DNA of 64,000 bases from Lindgomyces ingoldianus (GCF_010093535.1 NW_022985225.1:62001-126000), one strand, 5' to 3'. Positions 45,866 through 58,394 are shown, counted from the stretch's first letter. The notes: generated by a model not told the origin, from the sequence alone. Made by a program: numbers and translations.

Positions 45866-48619
45866 ATGGCCACCCTCAATACCTCGACCAACGGCCCAAA
45901 TATTACTCGAAGTTATCAGGGCATTGTAAATGCTCCGCCGCCATCCGGAGCGCAAGCCAGCTCACCAACGTACGGCCAATGGGCTGTCTTCACCGTTTCT
46001 GCCCCACTAGTCAGCGCATTCCAGCAGGACGGCGGGAAGGAGAGCGTCTTGAAGGTCCAGAGTACTGGCGGTATGTTTGACCACACTGTCCCAGGGCCTT
46101 TGGAGCTTTGAAAGCTAACTGCATCACAGAGGGAGAACTTACCGACCTCATCGATGAATTCTCCGACGGCCGCATTCAATTCGCCTTTGTCAAAGTCAAG
46201 GACTCCAACACGACCCTCCCAAAATGCGTCCTGATAGCATGGGTATGTATTGGCTTTCACGAAGCACCAAACCCACCGCTGACCTTGTACATAGTGCGGA
46301 GAGGGTGTGCCTGAGCGGACCAAAGGCTATTTTGGCAGCCATCTCGGTGTGGTTTCAAAACTTCTACATGTATGCTTCTATTTCATAGGCCCGTGTCGTG
46401 TTCCTTGCTCATCGAGAATAGGGCTACCATGTCCAAGTCACCGCCCGATCAGACGCGGATCTCACCCCGGAGAAGATTGTGCAAAAGGTTGCCGATGCCT
46501 CAGGTTCGAAATACTCAGGCGGGCCGGCAATTTCCTCAGCAGTCGGTCCTCCACCCATCGCCACCAAGAAGCCCGTGTTTACACCAACTCAAGTAGGCGG
46601 GGGAGGGTCGGGATTCAATCCTCTTGGGTCGAGGTCCAGGGCACCAGCGCCAAGCACGAACGTGGACGAGGATGGTTGGGGCGCCGATGCACCGCCTGTG
46701 ACGCGCACGCAGCTAGAGAAGGTCCAGCCTGCCTATAAGCCGACGAAAGTCAACATGGCTGAGCTTGTTTCGAACAAGCCAGAGCAGTCCCGCTTCCAAG
46801 CTCCGCAGGCACACTCTTCAGCACCGGATGTGGTCAAGGGTGGGTACCAGCCAATTGGCAAGGTGGACATTGCAGCACTCCGACGCGAGGCAAAAGAAGC
46901 ACACGATGATAGACCTGCGCCGGTCAAGGGAGCATACGAACCAGTAGGCAAGGTTGACATTGCAGCCATTCGCGCCAAGGCTCAAGGCGGGCCTTCTGCG
47001 ACCTCGCCGCCCTCAGGATTATCACCAGCGGCTACTGGCGCATCTGGCCGTAGCAACGACGACGAAGAAAGGCCAAGGTCCCTTGCGGAAAGGTCCGCAG
47101 CTTTCTCGCAGTCCGAGAGGCTCACAATGCTTCCAAAGCCGAAGGTTGCAAACAAATTCGGCAGTGCGAGCGCTTTTACAGGAACGAAAGCCCCAACGCC
47201 CGCGGTGTTTGGAGTCAAGGCGCCTGCTGCGTCCGCCCCAGTCGGAACCGCGAGCAAGACTTTTGCCGACGAAGGTGGGAAGACTCCTGCTCAGATCTGG
47301 GCCGAGAAGAAAGCTGCTCAAGGGGGGTCTTTGAAGTCCCCCACCGCTGTCAGCGGCCTCACATCTCCTCTTCCTGCACAAACCAGTGGCGGCGGCGGCG
47401 GCGGAGGAGGAGGAGGAGGATGGCAGAGTGGTTACACAGGCAAGAGCTGGGCACCAGTCCAGACAACCCGAACAGGACAGTCTGTAGGTAGTAACCTCAG
47501 CAACCAGAGAACCGGCGAAGAGTCCCAACAAGAAGAGCCTGCATCGCCAGCTGGCGGTATCAGTGCTCTAAAGGACCGCTTCAAAGGGGCTGCGCCGATG
47601 GGTGTTCCTACCACGCGACCCATTCCTCAGCCTGAATCACCACCACCAATGGACATGTCAAGCAAGCCGAATGCAGGATCTCGAGGCGTCCCGATCCCGG
47701 GTCTGCCAACACGTCCTGCCGTGCACGAGGATGATGTACCTCCCGTACAACATCAACGCCTTCCTTCACCTCCACCGCAACCCCGAAGCCCGTCTCCTGA
47801 GCCCTCGGGATCCCCCGTCCGCATTGCTATGCCAGTCGCTCGCGGACGAGAACCCGAGAAATTGTCGCCCGCAGAAGAACACCCACCTGCGATGCCAACT
47901 CGTTCCCTCGACCACGCTGCTCACCAAGCTCGCGACCTCTCTCCGGAACCCCAAGTCGGAGCCAAAGAACCAGCCCGTGGTGCCGGCGTCGCTGTCGCCG
48001 CCACAACATTTGGAGTCGCCGCCGTCGCTGGCGCCACAGCCATAGGAGCGGGAGCAGGAGCAGGGGCCGGTTCAGGAGACTCAAGTGGAGGCAAACGTGC
48101 CGTAATCCAATACGACTACGAAAAGGCCGAGGATAACGAAATCGGGCTCCGCGAAGGCGAGTACGTCACCCACATCGAAATGGTGGATGAGGACTGGTGG
48201 ATGGGGCAAAACTCGGCTGGAGAAACTGGACTCTTTCCTTCTAACTACGTCGAACTTGTCGAGGACAACGAAGAGGGTGGGGAAGGCGTTGGCGCGCCTC
48301 CGTCACTGCCTTCGCATCCTTCCGCCGCGGAAGAAGAGCCACCTGCGGGGCCCTCGCAGCCCGCAGGTGGTGCGGGACCCACAGCGACAGCGCTGTATGA
48401 TTATGATGCCGCCGAGGATAACGAGCTGAGTTTTCCGGAGGGTGCGACGATTACAGGTGTGGTAAGTCAACACCACAGACACATACACATCTCTTTCCGA
48501 AGTTTTATGGCAGGCACTAACAGCTGTGATAGGAATTTCCAGACGAAGACTGGTGGCTGGGCAACTTCAACGGGCAGTCTGGTCTCTTCCCTGCAAATTA
48601 CGTGCAGCTTGATGTGTAG
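45866..48619 (+). CDS. abp1: Actin-binding protein Abp1 (drebrin-like) with two SH3 domains
   Basis: Five exons: 45866-46070, 46130-46242, 46295-46369, 46422-48461 and 48533-48619; 839 aa. An N-terminal ADF-H domain of about 150 residues (RIQFAFVKVKDSN, YFGSHLGVVSKLLHGYHV) binds F-actin. A long Pro/Ser-rich, partly acidic middle follows (DEDGWGAD). It has repeated GKVDIAALR-like motifs and proline-rich stretches, and a (GGN)n run of about 11 Gly codons near 47390-47425. Two C-terminal SH3 domains end it: AVIQYDYEKAEDNE...WWMGQN...GLFPSNYVELV and ATALYDYDAAEDNE, EDWWLGNFNGQ, GLFPANYVQL. Yeast Abp1 marks cortical actin patches, activates Arp2/3 and recruits Ark1/Prk1. The last exon is short and supplies the end of SH3-2. 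The protein is longer than yeast Abp1 (592 aa). Confidence 0.95.
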
Positions 48620-49305
48620 GCCTCGAACTTGCGACATGACATAATCTTGGTGATTTTCGTGATTGCAAGTCAGTTTCGGTGCCGAGGTTGTAGATTGGAT
48701 GAATAGAGGGTGTGTGTCTTTTTAAGCATAGTGAGCGTGTGCGTGCGAGTGATGGATGGGTGGTATGAACGTCAAGATTGGGTCAAGTCTGTGGGTGACT
48801 GGATGGAGTAGCCACAAAAGTTGAAATGGATACTATTGAAACATCTCTCCAACTATTGTATCTATGTGGCTGGCTGGCTACATTAGTGTGCCTATGAGTG
48901 AGCGATGGATTGTTAATCATTTTCGCCTAATCCCATTTACCAGCTTCACTGTAATCCTCATGTGCGTTAACGTTATTCCGGGGATCGTTCATTACCATCA
49001 CCTCCATCATCATTGTTAGTTAGGGACTTGGATGGCTTTCAATGGAATCCAAAATATGGGGCAATGAAATCATTCCCCAATGCTCATGTTGAGATCCAAT
49101 ACTGTTTCCCCCACAATCTCAAGGTGTAAACCAGTCGCCAAACACATCCGCAAAAATGCCATAAACCATCATACCACGGTACTTGGAAGTTATCCACCTA
49201 TCTAACCCGCACCAAGGCCTTCATGAGGCAGCCATTACCCAGTGTAGACTAAAACACCCCAGCATTCACCAACCCATCAATCCATACCACAAGTTTACTC
49301 CCATC
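48620..49305. other. Intergenic between convergent genes
   Basis: About 690 bp between the stop codons of abp1 and mms19. It should hold both 3' UTRs. No gene or repeat was recognised. Confidence 0.5.
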
Positions 49306-52300
49306 TCAATCCTCATCCCCATCCTCATCAACCGCTAACCACTTCGCCCTACACTTAACTGCCTGCCCTCTCACCTCCCTCTTCCGATCATCCAGTGCCG
49401 CCGTCAATTTCTTAACCACCTGTCCCCGATACGGCAGCACGATCTCTTGTCTCAGCTGCTCAGGCACTAGCGTAAGACACCTCAACGCCGTTGCTCTCAC
49501 TCTCATGGAATTCGCTGGAATTTCCTTTCTCACATCTGAGCTTAGGATCACTTTGCCAGACGGGATGGAAGACGAGGTGTTGAGTAGCCGAGAGATGAGG
49601 CTACCGGCATGTTCTTCGACCTGTTTCGGTCGTTCTTGGAGAATGGATGTAAGGGTGCCGATTGCGGCTTCTTTGACAAGACCCTCGCCCTTTAGGTCTA
49701 GACTTTGGAGAAGCAGCGGGACTAATTGTCCGACTTCTTCGACCACGATGTCGAAGGGCGTCCACTTTAGAATCCCGCTTAGAGCAATCAGGTAGTTTGG
49801 TTTTGTCTCTAGGCTTGTGTCGCGGAAGGACTGGGTAATGTTAGGCACAAGCAGCGCGAAGGACTTCTGCTTGTGCAATCCTGAGATTTGGCAGTGGTTC
49901 TGTTTGGTGAGGAGATCATCTGGTTGGAGTAGTGTCGCAAAGCCATGTGCGACGGCTAATCCGTATTGAGGGTGTGAGAGGAAGGAGAGAAGTTGAGGGT
50001 ATAAAGTTGAGAGTATCGGGCTGCTTCGGAGTAGGATGCCTTTGAGACACGCGAAGATAATGCGTATCCGCGGCGGGTCCAGCCTTAGAGGATCGAAAAT
50101 ATCAATGGGAGCTTTGAGAAGGGGGTCCAAACAAGTTTTTAGGGCTGGTGTTGCAATGAATTTGTTCATCACGAGTGATATTTGACGTAGGGAGGCGGAC
50201 CAAACTTGGGGAGGAAGGAGAGGCTGTTGAGAGTAGTTCGCCAGAGATGAGATGAGAAGTTGGACCTCGCAAGGCAGTGTCGTCTCCTTTCGAAATGAAG
50301 CGAGTAAGTGGGTGGACACGATCATAGTCCGGTTGTACTCGGGAGAAGTGGAAGTACTGAAGGGTGGAAGCTCTGCTTGGGAAGTCTCTCTGAATAGGGT
50401 GTAGAGTTCAGCGGAGACCTTGTTCTGCTGATCCAGTGGCTGCGATCTAACGATGATGTTGCATATCCTTCCCACCAAATCGAGCGTCGCTTCGTCATCG
50501 AAGGCCTCCGGGTGCGACGCATCTACGCTAGAAGTCCGCGCCAGGAGAGGAAGAACAATGTCTTGATGGTAAAGCAATGATTCGTGATTTTGCTCAAGCT
50601 TACTCGCTCCTTGATTTAATGCATACAGCATAGCTGAGAGTAAAGCCACAATATAGGCTGAAGAAGCATTTTGCTTGACCGCCGAGCTGAATTTGTTCTT
50701 CAGTCGAAGGATGACGGTATCGAAAATCTTCTCTTCGCTCGCGAGCTTCGCAAAGGCCTCGAGAACCGGTACGTAGCCTTTTGAGCTGTTGACATCCGCA
50801 TCTGGGAGTTGAGCCATAAAGGCAGGGAACGCCCTGTCTACCACGACTTGTGGTTTCTGATGTGCAATCTCCCCGAGACCGTTCATGGCAGCCTCCTTGA
50901 TTTCATCTTTACCATACGACTCCTCGTCGGTGACGATGGCATGGAACAGCTGGATGATCTTGCCGACGTCGTCGTCACTGAGTAATTGTCGTGCCTTGGA
51001 AAGTTCAAGTAAACCGTCCAGACAAACCAACCGAAATGATACCTCTTTGACAGGTGCTGTGGACAGACCATTTACCATGACCTCTACAGCCTGATCACGG
51101 AACTGCGCCAGCGCATTCGGCGGTGCATGTTCTTTTGCCAACCCAACCGATCGCCAGTCGCCATACACTTCAATGTCTGCTCGAACAAGCTGGACCAATA
51201 CTTCCAGTAGTCCTCGTTTTTTTGCCATTGTGTCAGCAGTCTGAAACAATAGGAAAAGGTTCGGAAGAACGCCGGCCATAATGAGGTTAGTGACTTCAGG
51301 GGATACTCCAGCAATCGTACGAAGAATCCGTGCCGAAGCCTGAGACTGTTTCGTTGGAGCATCCTCGAGATGCTCATTACACTCTTTCGTGATTGGTCGT
51401 AAGTACGCATTCAGCGGCCCACTCGTCCCTTGCGACAACGTTCTCGCAATAGCTGCTAAGCCCATGAGGGCCTCCTGCGCAAGGTCCTCCTCCTGCACAT
51501 TAAGCACTTCAAACTTGAGTGCGTCCCATAAAGTAATTGAATACAGACCCACGGTCCGAGGGCCGTACTCGGAAACGGAAGAAGTGATGGTTTGAAGCAC
51601 ATCTCGCTACACTTTGTCAGACCACAGTCACCCCAGAATGGCATGAACCGCCTACCTTTGTGTTCATAGAAGTGGAATCTAGCTTATCCAAAAGCGCCGG
51701 GTATGCATAAGGGGCAAAGTCAGGGGTGGAAACTATACAGTCTCTGAGGCGGTCCTTCAAGTGTTGGGCAGTGATGCCGTACGGGTCGTCTGGTGGAGGT
51801 CTAAAGGTAATTGGAAAGTAATTAAACACGGCATCGAAGAGTTCCTGGACGGAAGTAAGTACTGGAGGCCTGCGGGACTAGAAGAATCAGGCAGGTATAC
51901 CTGGGCATCTGCGCCGATGGTCCACTCGGTCATAGGTACTCTCAGGATCGAGAAGACGACCATGAGATTCCGCGGGTCCTTCTCACCATCAAAGTATGAA
52001 ATGAAACGAGGCATGAAGTCGGGAGTGGTATCGTGTAAAGTTCGTAATGCTGCAAGAAAATCAGCGTGCTGCCTTCATAGATATGCGACTGGAGTGGGTC
52101 ATACCATCTCTATATTTCGCCATCAATGTGTCTATAAGTCGTAACACGGGGTATCGTTCGCTCTGTTGTTTGTACTGGCGGAGGGGGTGGGTGTGATAGA
52201 GGAGCCTGATAAAGTGTGAGCTTGTGACCAGCTGGCAGAGGATGAAAGACGAACGTCTCCATAATGGCCCTGACCCTCTCATTGTCCCACTTACCACGCT

Positions 52301-52825
52301 CCTCGAGGGCTATCAAGCCTTTGGCGCATGAGCCCAAGCCTTCAACATCTTCGAAGCGGGACAGGATGAAGTCACAAAGGAGGTTCCCTGCCAATTGTCT
52401 TAGCTTCTTGTTCTACCTATGTACATTTATTGAAGGAACTGCGGGATACGGGAAGATCCGAGTCCGTTACGGAAGGAGAGACGTACTCTGCTGGAGAGAC
52501 AGCGCCCTCTGTGGCACGAGAGATAGCACCTCGGCCAAGTACGACATCGCTGGGAGGGTCAGCAGGCTGTTATTTCGTCTAGCGACCATATGTTTTATAC
52601 TCTTGGATCTGGTAGCGCCATCCTCGCCGTTGAAGTACTCTCCCAGCTCTTCCACCAGTGCCAGCAGCTTCAAGTCGCCATTCTGCAACCCTGCGTCTTC
52701 GTCAGTCTCGGCTCCCTCCTTTCGAAGCGGGGGGTGTAAATACGCGTCGCCGACTGCTGGGCAACAGCCGAAGCGTCCCGCTTGTTCCTGTCATAGTCCA
52801 ACAGGTACTGTTGGATATCTGACAT
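49306..52825 (-). CDS. mms19: Mms19/Met18, cytosolic iron-sulfur targeting protein
   Basis: Seven exons: 52825-52744, 52690-52487, 52387-52256, 52206-52105, 52049-51901, 51844-51656 and 51606-49306; 1052 aa. The N-terminal part carries conserved blocks: [76 protein letters not shown] and [17 protein letters not shown]. The last two identify the family. The long C-terminal exon is an array of HEAT repeats. Mms19/Met18 works with Cia1 and Cia2 to insert Fe-S clusters into DNA polymerases and helicases. Start [14 protein letters not shown] is the first ATG of the spliced frame. Intron 4 (52255-52207) uses an unusual GTTCGT donor; the other donors are GTA-type. Exon joins follow the frame and family blocks. 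Confidence 0.92.
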
Positions 52826-53117
52826 TCTCACGGTGCGGTTGTCTGAAAAGTTGACGGCCAAGGCTTTCAAGAAATCCCGTCGTGATTACATATGACGGCA
52901 GCAGAAGGTCTGCGCACTGATTGGCTCCCGATGTCGGATGTGGGGCACAAAAGTTATGCACGTCGCGGGTGATATTCGCGGAATCAGAGGCATATATATT
53001 GGTGAAAGAGTCAAAGAATTTCTTTTGGGGTACTACTCCCACGGTCTAGTTTTCCTTGACCTTTCTCCGAGAAATTCTCCACGTTCCTTTACCTTGCTTT
53101 TTCTCAATTGGCGCACC
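52826..53117. promoter_or_regulatory. Divergent promoter between mms19 and mtd1
   Basis: 292 bp separate the two start codons. Short enough for shared regulation; no element recognised. Confidence 0.5.
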
Positions 53118-54243
53118 ATGGCCGAAGAAAAACCCCACTGCAAAGTCGTTCTCGCGAACAATATCGCCAAGGGTCTTCTCGAGGAGGTCGCCGAGGGGTT
53201 GAGAAAGATCGACAGGAAACCGCTGCTGGTGGGCTTCTTGTCGAGTACGGATCCAGCGGCCAGGGTCTACGCCGAATGGACGGGCAAGACGTGCAATGAA
53301 AAGTGAGCAAGTTCGTCCGTTTACTTCCTGTTCACGTTCCATTTCACCATTTCAATTTGAGGATAGAATCGACCTGATGGGATGGTAGCGGTTTTGCATT
53401 CGAGCTCCGCGAAGTTGACCGTGAACTCCTCGAGGACGCCATTATCGACGCGAATAATGACCCCGAGGTTGACGGTATTATCGTGTACTATCCAATTTTC
53501 GGTAATCGACAGGACCAATACTTGCAGCAGATCCTCGATGTTTCCAAGGATGTTGAGGGCCTGTCACATAGGTACATCTTCAACATGTACCAGAATATCC
53601 GATTCCTAGACTCGCACAACCAGAAGAAGTCGATTCTGCCGTGTACGCCGCTTGCTGTCATCAAAATTCTCGAGTACCTGAGGATTTACAACACGATTTT
53701 GCCATACGGAAACAGGCTCCATGGCAGGACCATAACGGTGATCAATCGAAGTGAGGTTGTAGGAAGACCATTGGCAGCCCTCCTGGCGAACGATGGAGCA
53801 TGCGTGTACAGCGTTGACATCAACGATGTGCAACAATTCCATCGCGGCGAGGGACTACGGAAGCGGCGGCACGAAGTCATTGAGAAGCCCGGTTGGACGC
53901 TGGAGAATTGCTTGCCATTAAGCGATGTAGTGATTAGTGGGGTGCCCGGCGACAAGTACAAGGTGCCGTTGAACTTGCTACGGGAAGGAGCCGTGTGCAT
54001 CAACTTCTCCAGCGAGAGAAACTTCAGCTCCGATATTAAGGAGAAGGCGTCTATCTATGTCCCCGCCATTGGCAAGGTTACCATCGTCGTCCTTCTAAGG
54101 AATCTGCTCGTAAGTGAAGCATCCAGTCCTGTGCACATCACCCGCTAACCCTGGAACAGCGCATTGTCCAGAACAAGATCGACGCGACAGTAGATGCATC
54201 AGGGAAAGGTTCTGAAGAGAAAGCGGCTCAGGTGGCCTCATAG
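53118..54243 (+). CDS. mtd1: NAD-dependent 5,10-methylenetetrahydrofolate dehydrogenase
   Basis: Three exons: 53118-53302, 53389-54109 and 54160-54243; 329 aa. It oxidises methylene-THF to methenyl-THF with NAD+ in the cytosol for purine synthesis. Family blocks include DGIIVYYPIFGNRQDQ, LPCTPLAVIKILEY, GRTITVINRSEVVGRPLAA, DVVISGVPGDKYK and GAVCINFSSERNF. The NRSEVVGRPLA loop is the NAD-binding signature of the mono-functional fungal class, in which the usual bifunctional cyclohydrolase region is absent. Length equals that of yeast Mtd1 (320 aa) to within 10 residues. The gene is divergent from mms19 and convergent with rpf2. Confidence 0.94.
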
Positions 54244-54424
54244 GAAAAATCATTAAAGACAGTCTTAGAGCATGCGCATGCGCCATTTTGATACCCTTTA
54301 TAGAAAGGCGGGATACGCAAATAAAAGTACGTTTGCACTCGATTTTTCGTATTAGGATGGTTCTCAGAACGCCATACCCACCTGGCGATTGCCTCCTAAC
54401 GCCATCCATGCAATTGTGAATCGT

Positions 54425-55510
54425 TCAGTATCGCCCTTTTTTTGGTGTTGGTGGCTCTTCGACGGAAGGGTGCCCCTGCAAGTCATCAACCACCGTCCCC
54501 TCCTCATCGTCAGACGCGCCCCTTCCACGCTTGAGACCCTTCATTTTCCTTGTCTGGAGAGCACTAAAGTCCTGCTTCCCGACATGAATCTTACCAACCT
54601 TGTCACCCATGATGTCAGTGTCAATATTCTTCTTCGTCTTCGGCTCAGTGCCCTTGGGCTTCCTCAAAGCGTCCTTCATCATGTTGGGCTCGGCGAACCT
54701 CTCCCTTCCAAGACGAAAGTCTATCCTCGGCCCAGTCTCCTCGACTTCTATCCTCGGCAACTTCTGTCCACTTCGCTTTGTGAGGATTCGGTACACTCGA
54801 ATGTGGATCTGCGGCGCCGGCCGGCTCGCATCCTCCTCTTCTGCAGAAACGGATATTAAGTATTGCAACCCTTCTACATCGACACCGGTGGCTTCCTGTC
54901 CCCTAAAGAAATCAAGAAGGAGAGACTTTGCGAGAGTGTATTTCGTCTCGTTTGGGTTCTCGAAAACCGCCCCATGGAATGCAATCATGGGCTTCAGTCC
55001 TTCGGCAGCTTTTTTGTTCTTAAACTGCTGCATCTCTCGGAAAGTCTCAGGGACGATATAAAGCTCCAGCATGTCAAGAATTCTGTAATCAAAAGTACGG
55101 ACAAAGGTGAGGCAATGCGGACGCTTCTTCGAATGGAGGCTGAGGACGAGGATTGAGGTGTCATTCTTGTTGGCAAAAAATTCGAGTGCTACTTTCATCA
55201 GTATCCGGCAATCCTTCTCGTTGCAGCATCTTACATGAGGGATCTTCAAACGGGTGGATCTCGTTCTTCTGGGTGAACTTCATACACAATGGCTTCTTCA
55301 AGACGGCTAGGTCCTTGACGGCAAGCTTCGAAATGTTTGTTGTCTTGTTTCCAGGGACGAACAAGGTCATCTTAGGGTTTTCATGCTCCTGGGGAGCCCG
55401 TTTATCTAGGGCACGCTTGGCGCGGGCATTCTTGGGTTTTCTAAAGGAATAGTCAGTCCCTGGTCCTAGTAAAATCTAGGGGAGCATGTGACTTACGCCT
55501 GTCGCAACAT
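54425..55510 (-). CDS. rpf2: Ribosome biogenesis factor Rpf2 (Brix domain)
   Basis: Three exons: 55510-55497 (14 nt), 55440-55235 and 55188-54425; 327 aa. The first 30 residues are basic (MLRQAKPKNARAKRALDKR). A Brix domain follows: MTLFVPGNKTTN, LKKPLCMKFTQKNEIHPFED, SLEFFANKND, HSKKRPHCLTFVRTFDYRILDM. The C-terminal part has KLPRIEVEETGPRIDF and a Lys-rich tail. Rpf2 pairs with Rrs1 to bring the 5S RNP (5S rRNA, uL18, uL5) to pre-60S particles in the nucleolus. The 14-nt first exon is predicted from the GTAAGT donor and from the basic N-terminus that the other frame cannot supply. An ATG within exon 2 (MTLFVPG) could be an alternative start. Confidence 0.92.
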
Positions 55511-55894
55511 TTTGGGCGGATGCTGAGTGTGAGGATGCGGCCGTGTCCGTCTCGTGCCTCACCAAATTTTGTAACTTATTTCCCCACTTAGATGGAAGGT
55601 CTAGCCGAGGGGGCCAGTTTCCGCGGCGGGGGTCTTGGCGTGTGGCCGTACTTCGGCGGGGCAAGCACGTCAGTCGCATTCTCTGCCGTCGCAACTAATC
55701 AATTTATCAGATCATCTCCGGCCCCCGTACGAAGGTGAATTGCTTTTGACCTTCAACCACCTAGGAGTACCTCTTCTGTATCATTTAAGCCTATCCCTTC
55801 CCTGACTCTCCTTCGAGAGGATCCTTCTCCTCACCCCGTACCAGAAAGGCCGCTTCCCCCTCACCCTATCGTACTTCACCCCCCTCACACGACC
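55511..55894. promoter_or_regulatory. Divergent promoter between rpf2 and grx4
   Basis: 384 bp separate the two start codons. CT-rich stretch precedes the grx4 ATG, as is common in fungal 5' leaders. No known element was recognised. Confidence 0.5.
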
Positions 55895-56829
55895 ATGGCA
55901 ACTGTCAAGGAGATCGCCGACGAGGCCGCTTTCGCCTCCACCATATCCTCCCTCCCCTCCTCCACACTCGCCGTCCTCTACTTCCATGCCCCATGGGCAG
56001 CGCCATGCAAGCAGATGTCGACTGTCCTCGCCGCCCTCGCAAGTACATACTCAGCAGATGCGCCTGTCGTCTTTCTGTCGCTCAATGCTGAAGAGCTTCC
56101 GGAAGTCTCCGAGCAGTACGACGTGACGGCGGTCCCATTCATAGTCCTCCAAAAAGATGGCAGGGGCCTAGAAACGGTGTCCGGCTCTGATGCTGCAAAG
56201 GTACGCGCGGCGGTGGAGAAATATGCAGGGCCTGGAAGCGGTAATGCGTCAAAGGCCGCTCTACCTCCCGCGCAAGCAGTTACGAGGCCACCACAGCCGG
56301 CAGCTGCGAACGGCACGAATGGAGCTCTAGATGGAGTCAGGAATCTTGCCGCTTATACGCCGACCGCCGAAGGCCCGAAGACGGCGCCAGAATATAGCTC
56401 AGGAGAAACAAAGGAAGCCCTTTTCAAGAGGATAGGAGAGCTCGTGAAGGCGGCACCAGTCATGCTGTTCATGAAGGGCACACCAAGTGCACCACAGTGT
56501 GGGTTCAGCAGGCAGACAGTCGGCATACTGCGAGAGAAGGGCATTCGTTATGGTTTCTTCAACATTCTAGCCGACGATGATGTGCGACAAGGGCTGAAAG
56601 AGTTTGCGGACTGGCCGACGTTCCCGCAGCTATGGGTCGGCGGTGAGCTGGTTGGTGGTTTGGATATCGTAGGTCCCCCTTTGCCGAGGTTAGCATGCAC
56701 TTCTAACAGCGTCTGAAGGTCAGGGAAGAGTTCGAGAACGACGAAGACTTCCTAAAAGAGTACTCGGTGAGCGGTCAAAGGAACACGGGGGGTCCAGCTG
56801 CCCCATCTACTCAGGCCCAACCGACGTAA
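55895..56829 (+). CDS. grx4: Monothiol glutaredoxin Grx3/4
   Basis: Two exons, 55895-56668 and 56719-56829; 294 aa. An N-terminal thioredoxin-like domain has a WAAPC site (residues about 34-38) in the place of WCGPC, so it is a monothiol, redox-inactive version. An Ala/Pro/Asn-rich linker follows, then the Grx domain with CGFS (PQCGFSRQ) and the glutathione/cluster-contact blocks WPTFPQLWVGGELVGG and DIV. CGFS glutaredoxins bind a [2Fe-2S] cluster with glutathione. They control iron regulators (Aft1, or HapX/SreA in filamentous fungi) and supply clusters to the cytosolic pathway. The intron donor is GTAGGT and its acceptor is an AAG, so the exon 2 start could shift by a few codons, though the joined DIVREEFEND fits the family. 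Confidence 0.93.
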
Positions 56830-57922
56830 ATAATAGGGGCTTCGAGACTATAGCAAACCGTCATGATTTATTCATGTATCAGTCTTTAGAATATCATTCG
56901 GCGAGAATTGCGTTGTACGGCTTGCTACATACCAATGAGTCACGACTGAGCATATTCAATTGACGTTTCTTACTCATGCGTTTGACCCGTGTTTTCCCGG
57001 TACCACTCCTATCAGCCATGGTTCACAAAGCTTTGGCATCCACGTCATTCCTGTGTTTCATCTTTCCTAGCAAGTTCCCACCCCCTGACATATATAGGAA
57101 CTGTCCTCCTCAGCCCTCGATATCCTTTTACCACTCTTCGCACTTGCTTCAAAAATGCGGCTTCCCCAGAAGCCGTTCGGTTTCGGAGGACAGCGAAACC
57201 CAGTCTTGCTTTCTTCACCAGAATGGTATCTATATCTGGGATTAAGGGTTCTGGCTTCTTCATTCCGACCAACATGCTCGAGTACCCCGAGGCGAGAGCA
57301 GTGAGACAGAGAATAGGGTTTCGGTTTCTTTAGAACAAATCCACCAATTAATAGCCCCATGCCCTCCATTCAAGACCCCTGGACATCAACACGAGCGGAA
57401 GGGATCTATCAATAAACATGTGTCAACTCTTACGCTCTGTTCGAGCCGATTCTCCCCGCTCTGATGTTCCTCCTTCCAGCGTCTTAGACACAAAGACGAT
57501 GAAAAAACCTTTCCAGTGGAGATTATGTTCGTTCCAAGAACCCCACGTAAAATCCTCGATCTTTGGGGAAATATACTTCGACTAACCGAGATCTGTAAAA
57601 GAATCTACCGGAGACTATATGTTTATTAGTCAGGCTGTCTTCAAATATTCAGAACTATGCCGTCATATGGTGCTCTAGTTCCTCAGCCTTCGAGGCGTAG
57701 TGTTTAATAGACCGTAGTATTGTGTTATGATATCTCCCCTAGAACAGGGTCTATGTGGCTTAACACGGTGACACGTGACCTTGTTGAAAGAAGAAAAAAA
57801 TTGGTGGGGAAAAAGGAAAAAGATGTAAATAAGTACATAGTTACTAGAGCTAGGGGCTAAGGTGTACAATCTTAGGTGGACTGGAGGCGACTATATTAGA
57901 AGGAGATAGGAGTGTAGGTAAG
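56830..57922. other. Intergenic, no supported gene
   Basis: About 1.1 kb. A 76-codon open frame at 57045-57275 on the minus strand reads through without known family features and overlaps frames on both strands. I do not call it. Confidence 0.45.
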
Positions 57923-58075
57923 TGTAAGGCCAGGATGGCGCTTACGTGTAAGGCCGAGATGGTGCTTACGTGCGACGGGTATATATACTATTCTGCACCC
58001 GAAAATCAACGTTGGTTGATTATTCGTACCTTTTGGTTGTATTGGCGGAGTGGTGCGGAGCCCCGTCCTTACAGT
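57923..58075 (+). repeat. Dispersed repeat with tandem 24-mers and tRNA-like A box
   Basis: Two imperfect 24-nt tandem copies (57923-57946 and 57947-57970) each begin TGTAAGGCC and end GCTTACG. After them come GTATATATACTATTCTG, GGTTGATTATTCG, and TTTTGGTTGTATTGGCGGAG. The last resembles a Pol III A box. The end reads CCTTACAG, so the whole unit has TGTAAGG...CCTTACA termini. An inverted relative is at 9180-9376. Confidence 0.6.
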
Positions 58076-58394
58076 AAGAGCCTATAGGCTTTCGTTTAAC
58101 TAACAGTAGGAGTAAACAAGGCATTTTAATTAAGATGAATGTTAGATAGATTGCTCTATCTAGGCTGTGTTGTAATAATTAAGAACAACTACAACTGTCG
58201 CGTATAGTAAGAGCCTTGGCTAGGGCTCGGAGCCTGGGACGCGGCTTAGGATCTAGAGATAGTATGTTCTAAAGCTTAGTGTATATAAAGAGAGCCTTTA
58301 ACTTTTTTAGATAGTAGAGTTACTTTATCTAATCTTCTAAACAGCTATTGCTAAGCTATTTTACCCTCTACAGTTATAGGCCTAGGGCTTTAAG

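Noticed and set aside
57045..57369. Two overlapping minus-strand frames
   Set aside because: Neither shows a domain; both frames are open over the same bases, so chance is likely.
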